Shown in pieces: positions 5,935-7,074 of a DNA stretch of 7,074 bases; the first letter of the stretch is position 1, and every line of letters starts with the position of its first letter. The DNA is from an uncultured Blautia sp. (GTDB taxonomy: Bacteria > Bacillota > Clostridia > Lachnospirales > Lachnospiraceae): assembly GCF_934372025.1 (NCBI RefSeq), contig NZ_CAKROJ010000085.1, positions 1 through 7,074 on the forward strand. Direction: 5' to 3'. The notes under the pieces are model-generated. The model worked only from the letters and a program-made list of their open reading frames with translations, made no database searches and was not told the DNA's origin. A program made the position numbers and the translations under genes.

Positions 5935-6921
5935 ATGACAGAAGAAGTTTTGGATAAACTGGCGCAGCTATTGGAACAGAATCAGTTTGAGCTGCTTTTT
6001 CCGGAAACTGTACAGGCTGATAAGAGTACGGTTTCGGGAGAAAAAATACAAAATATGGATATTCGACTGGTGTATCTAATGAATGATGCAGTGGAAAGCT
6101 TTCTTGTATTTCGGAATGCGCGGATGACGGGAGAATACCACGGTGATTATCAGGGGGAATTGCAGGCATCAATGACCAGACAGGATGGCAGGTTTGTGCT
6201 TGTTGTGAAACAGAAGGATACAGTGTTGACGTTGTTTTTTGAAGATCTTAATCTGGAAGTTTACTTATATGAATATGCCCATACGGGACATTTCTGGGTA
6301 AAAGGATATGAATATCTGCGTCAGCTAGAATACAGGCTGGCAATCATGAGAGATAAATATGATTATCTGGGAGAAAAATACTGTACAGAAGAAGAAAAGA
6401 ATATGTCTGTACTTGTAGAATTTCCACCATTGAATTATTGCTGTTATCCGGCGGTTCCGGAGAAATATATCGTGCCGCGCGAACATCCGTGGGTTCCATC
6501 AAATGATGCGATCGACTATATGGAAAGGCTGGCTCTGGAGTGTGGCGATGCTTCTTTTGTAAAGCTACTTTCTATATACAGAAAATATCCATCAAAATTC
6601 TGGGCGAAGAGACTTGCAGCCATGCTGCATCAAACGAAACACTGCAAAATAGTGGAACTGCTGACAGAAAGACTCAGACAGGCGTCTGCCGTTTATCCAA
6701 GGCGAATTTTTGGAGAAGATATGGAACAAAAGTATCAAAATACGCTGAAAAGGGTGGAAGAACATCAGGCAGAATTAGAAAAGCAGGGTATTTGTGCAGA
6801 AATCCTGAGAGAAGAACCTTTTACCATTGCACGTGATTCGCTGGATTACAAATTATATCTTATGATATGGAAGGAGCAGAAAGGAAATAGAGTAACAGAA
6901 ATAGAAGAATATAAAATCTAG
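5935..6921 (+). CDS. Protein of unknown function downstream of sbcC (possibly DUF3878-like)
   Basis: The protein has 328 aa from ATG 5935. AGGAG at 5926-5930 precedes it by only 4 bases, slightly short. The frame is also open from TTG 5914 and ATG 5920, but those lack a good ribosome binding site, so a start 5 codons earlier is possible. There is no signal peptide, membrane segment or nucleotide-binding motif. The N-terminal half looks mixed alpha/beta with strand-like segments (RLVYLM, ESFLVF, FVLVVKQ, TVLTLFFEDLNLEVYLYEY). Next come FPPLNYCCYP (163-172), with adjacent cysteines, and EHPWVPSNDAIDYMERL (183-199). The C-terminal part is mainly helical and basic. It resembles uncharacterised Clostridia proteins that I vaguely associate with DUF3878, but I cannot confirm this. 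It lies 60 bases after sbcC, no terminator intervenes, and it is probably co-transcribed. That suggests, but does not show, a link to DNA repair. Confidence 0.8.
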   Translation: MTEEVLDKLAQLLEQNQFELLFPETVQADKSTVSGEKIQNMDIRLVYLMNDAVESFLVFRNARMTGEYHGDYQGELQASMTRQDGRFVLVVKQKDTVLTLFFEDLNLEVYLYEYAHTGHFWVKGYEYLRQLEYRLAIMRDKYDYLGEKYCTEEEKNMSVLVEFPPLNYCCYPAVPEKYIVPREHPWVPSNDAIDYMERLALECGDASFVKLLSIYRKYPSKFWAKRLAAMLHQTKHCKIVELLTERLRQASAVYPRRIFGEDMEQKYQNTLKRVEEHQAELEKQGICAEILREEPFTIARDSLDYKLYLMIWKEQKGNRVTEIEEYKI

Positions 6922-6937
6922 TTTTGTGAAATTTTAC

Positions 6938-6942
6938 AGGGA
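6938..6942 (+). promoter_or_regulatory. Ribosome binding site pointing at a 21-codon frame
   Basis: AGGGA is placed 7 bases before the ATG at 6950, an ideal spacing. The frame it opens ends after 21 codons at 7013-7015, whereas the protein-like sequence lies one base out of register. The site shows that translation once started, or still starts, here. Confidence 0.45.
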
Positions 6943-6945
6943 TAA

Positions 6946-7074
6946 AAGGATGACACTGTTGTATGGCTTGACTTCAAAGAAACAACAGACAGAACTCCGC
7001 AGCCTGAACTGGTAGAAGTCAAGAAATTGTATCAGAATATTGGATTGACAAACATCAAAGGTAATATTACCATA
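6946..7074 (+). pseudogene. Start of an unidentified coding region, apparently frameshifted, cut by window end
   Basis: After a TAA at 6943-6945, 43 codons are open to the window edge. They read like a real protein: DDTVVWLDFKETTDRTPQPE, then LVEVKKLYQNIGLTNIKGNI. This frame has no ATG or GTG, and its first TTG falls about 27 codons in. One base out of register, an ATG at 6950 has a well-placed ribosome binding site (AGGGA 6938-6942, spacing 7) but stops at TAG 7013-7015 after 21 codons. The simplest reading is a single-base indel near the start that separates the initiation site from the true frame, making a pseudogene or reflecting a sequencing error. A remnant of an older gene is also possible. 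No slippery heptamer for programmed -1 frameshifting is visible. I do not recognise the family. The gap from the preceding gene is under 30 bases, with no terminator. Confidence 0.4.

Noticed and set aside
1..7074. CRISPR array, tRNA, rRNA or insertion sequence
   Set aside because: No spaced direct repeats, cloverleaf sequence, rRNA-like segment or transposase-like protein was recognised on either strand.

Overview
The window looks like chromosome from a low-to-mid GC Gram-positive Clostridia, most likely Lachnospiraceae. This is inferred from strong purine-rich ribosome binding sites, AT-rich sigma-A-like promoters, the protein sequences, and a GH42 beta-galactosidase near an sbcDC pair. Genus cannot be fixed from sequence reading alone.

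Layout: (1) bases 1-585 hold the 3' end of a GH42 beta-galactosidase gene on the plus strand. (2) A long hairpin at 591-638 lies between this gene and a convergent minus-strand operon and should terminate transcription in both directions. (3) Bases 637-1210 form a complete minus-strand toxin-antitoxin locus: a strong promoter, a leader of about 64 nt with a 12-bp hairpin reaching into the toxin ribosome binding site, a RelE/ParE-superfamily toxin that starts with TTG, and a small acidic antitoxin. The order is toxin first, the reverse of classical relBE. (4) Bases 1211-1467 contain no convincing gene; a start-less open stretch on the minus strand may be a gene remnant. (5) Bases 1468-5874 carry a promoter and the tightly coupled sbcD-sbcC pair, with all expected nuclease and ATPase/zinc-hook motifs intact. 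(6) Bases 5935-6921 encode a protein of about 328 aa of unknown function in the same direction. (7) The last 130 bases contain a good ribosome binding site and ATG whose frame stops after 21 codons, while the protein-like reading frame is offset by one base and runs off the window, suggesting a frameshifted or otherwise unusual gene.

How the parts relate: SbcD and SbcC together form the bacterial Mre11-Rad50-type nuclease that opens hairpins and processes double-strand break ends. The unknown gene 60 bases downstream of sbcC has no visible terminator before it and is probably read from the same transcript. The toxin-antitoxin pair is a self-contained accessory unit between a sugar-catabolism gene and the DNA-repair operon. 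No clearly new defence or mobile system is visible; the observations most worth checking are the toxin-antitoxin leader hairpin, the sbcDC-linked unknown gene, and the frame disagreement at the right edge.
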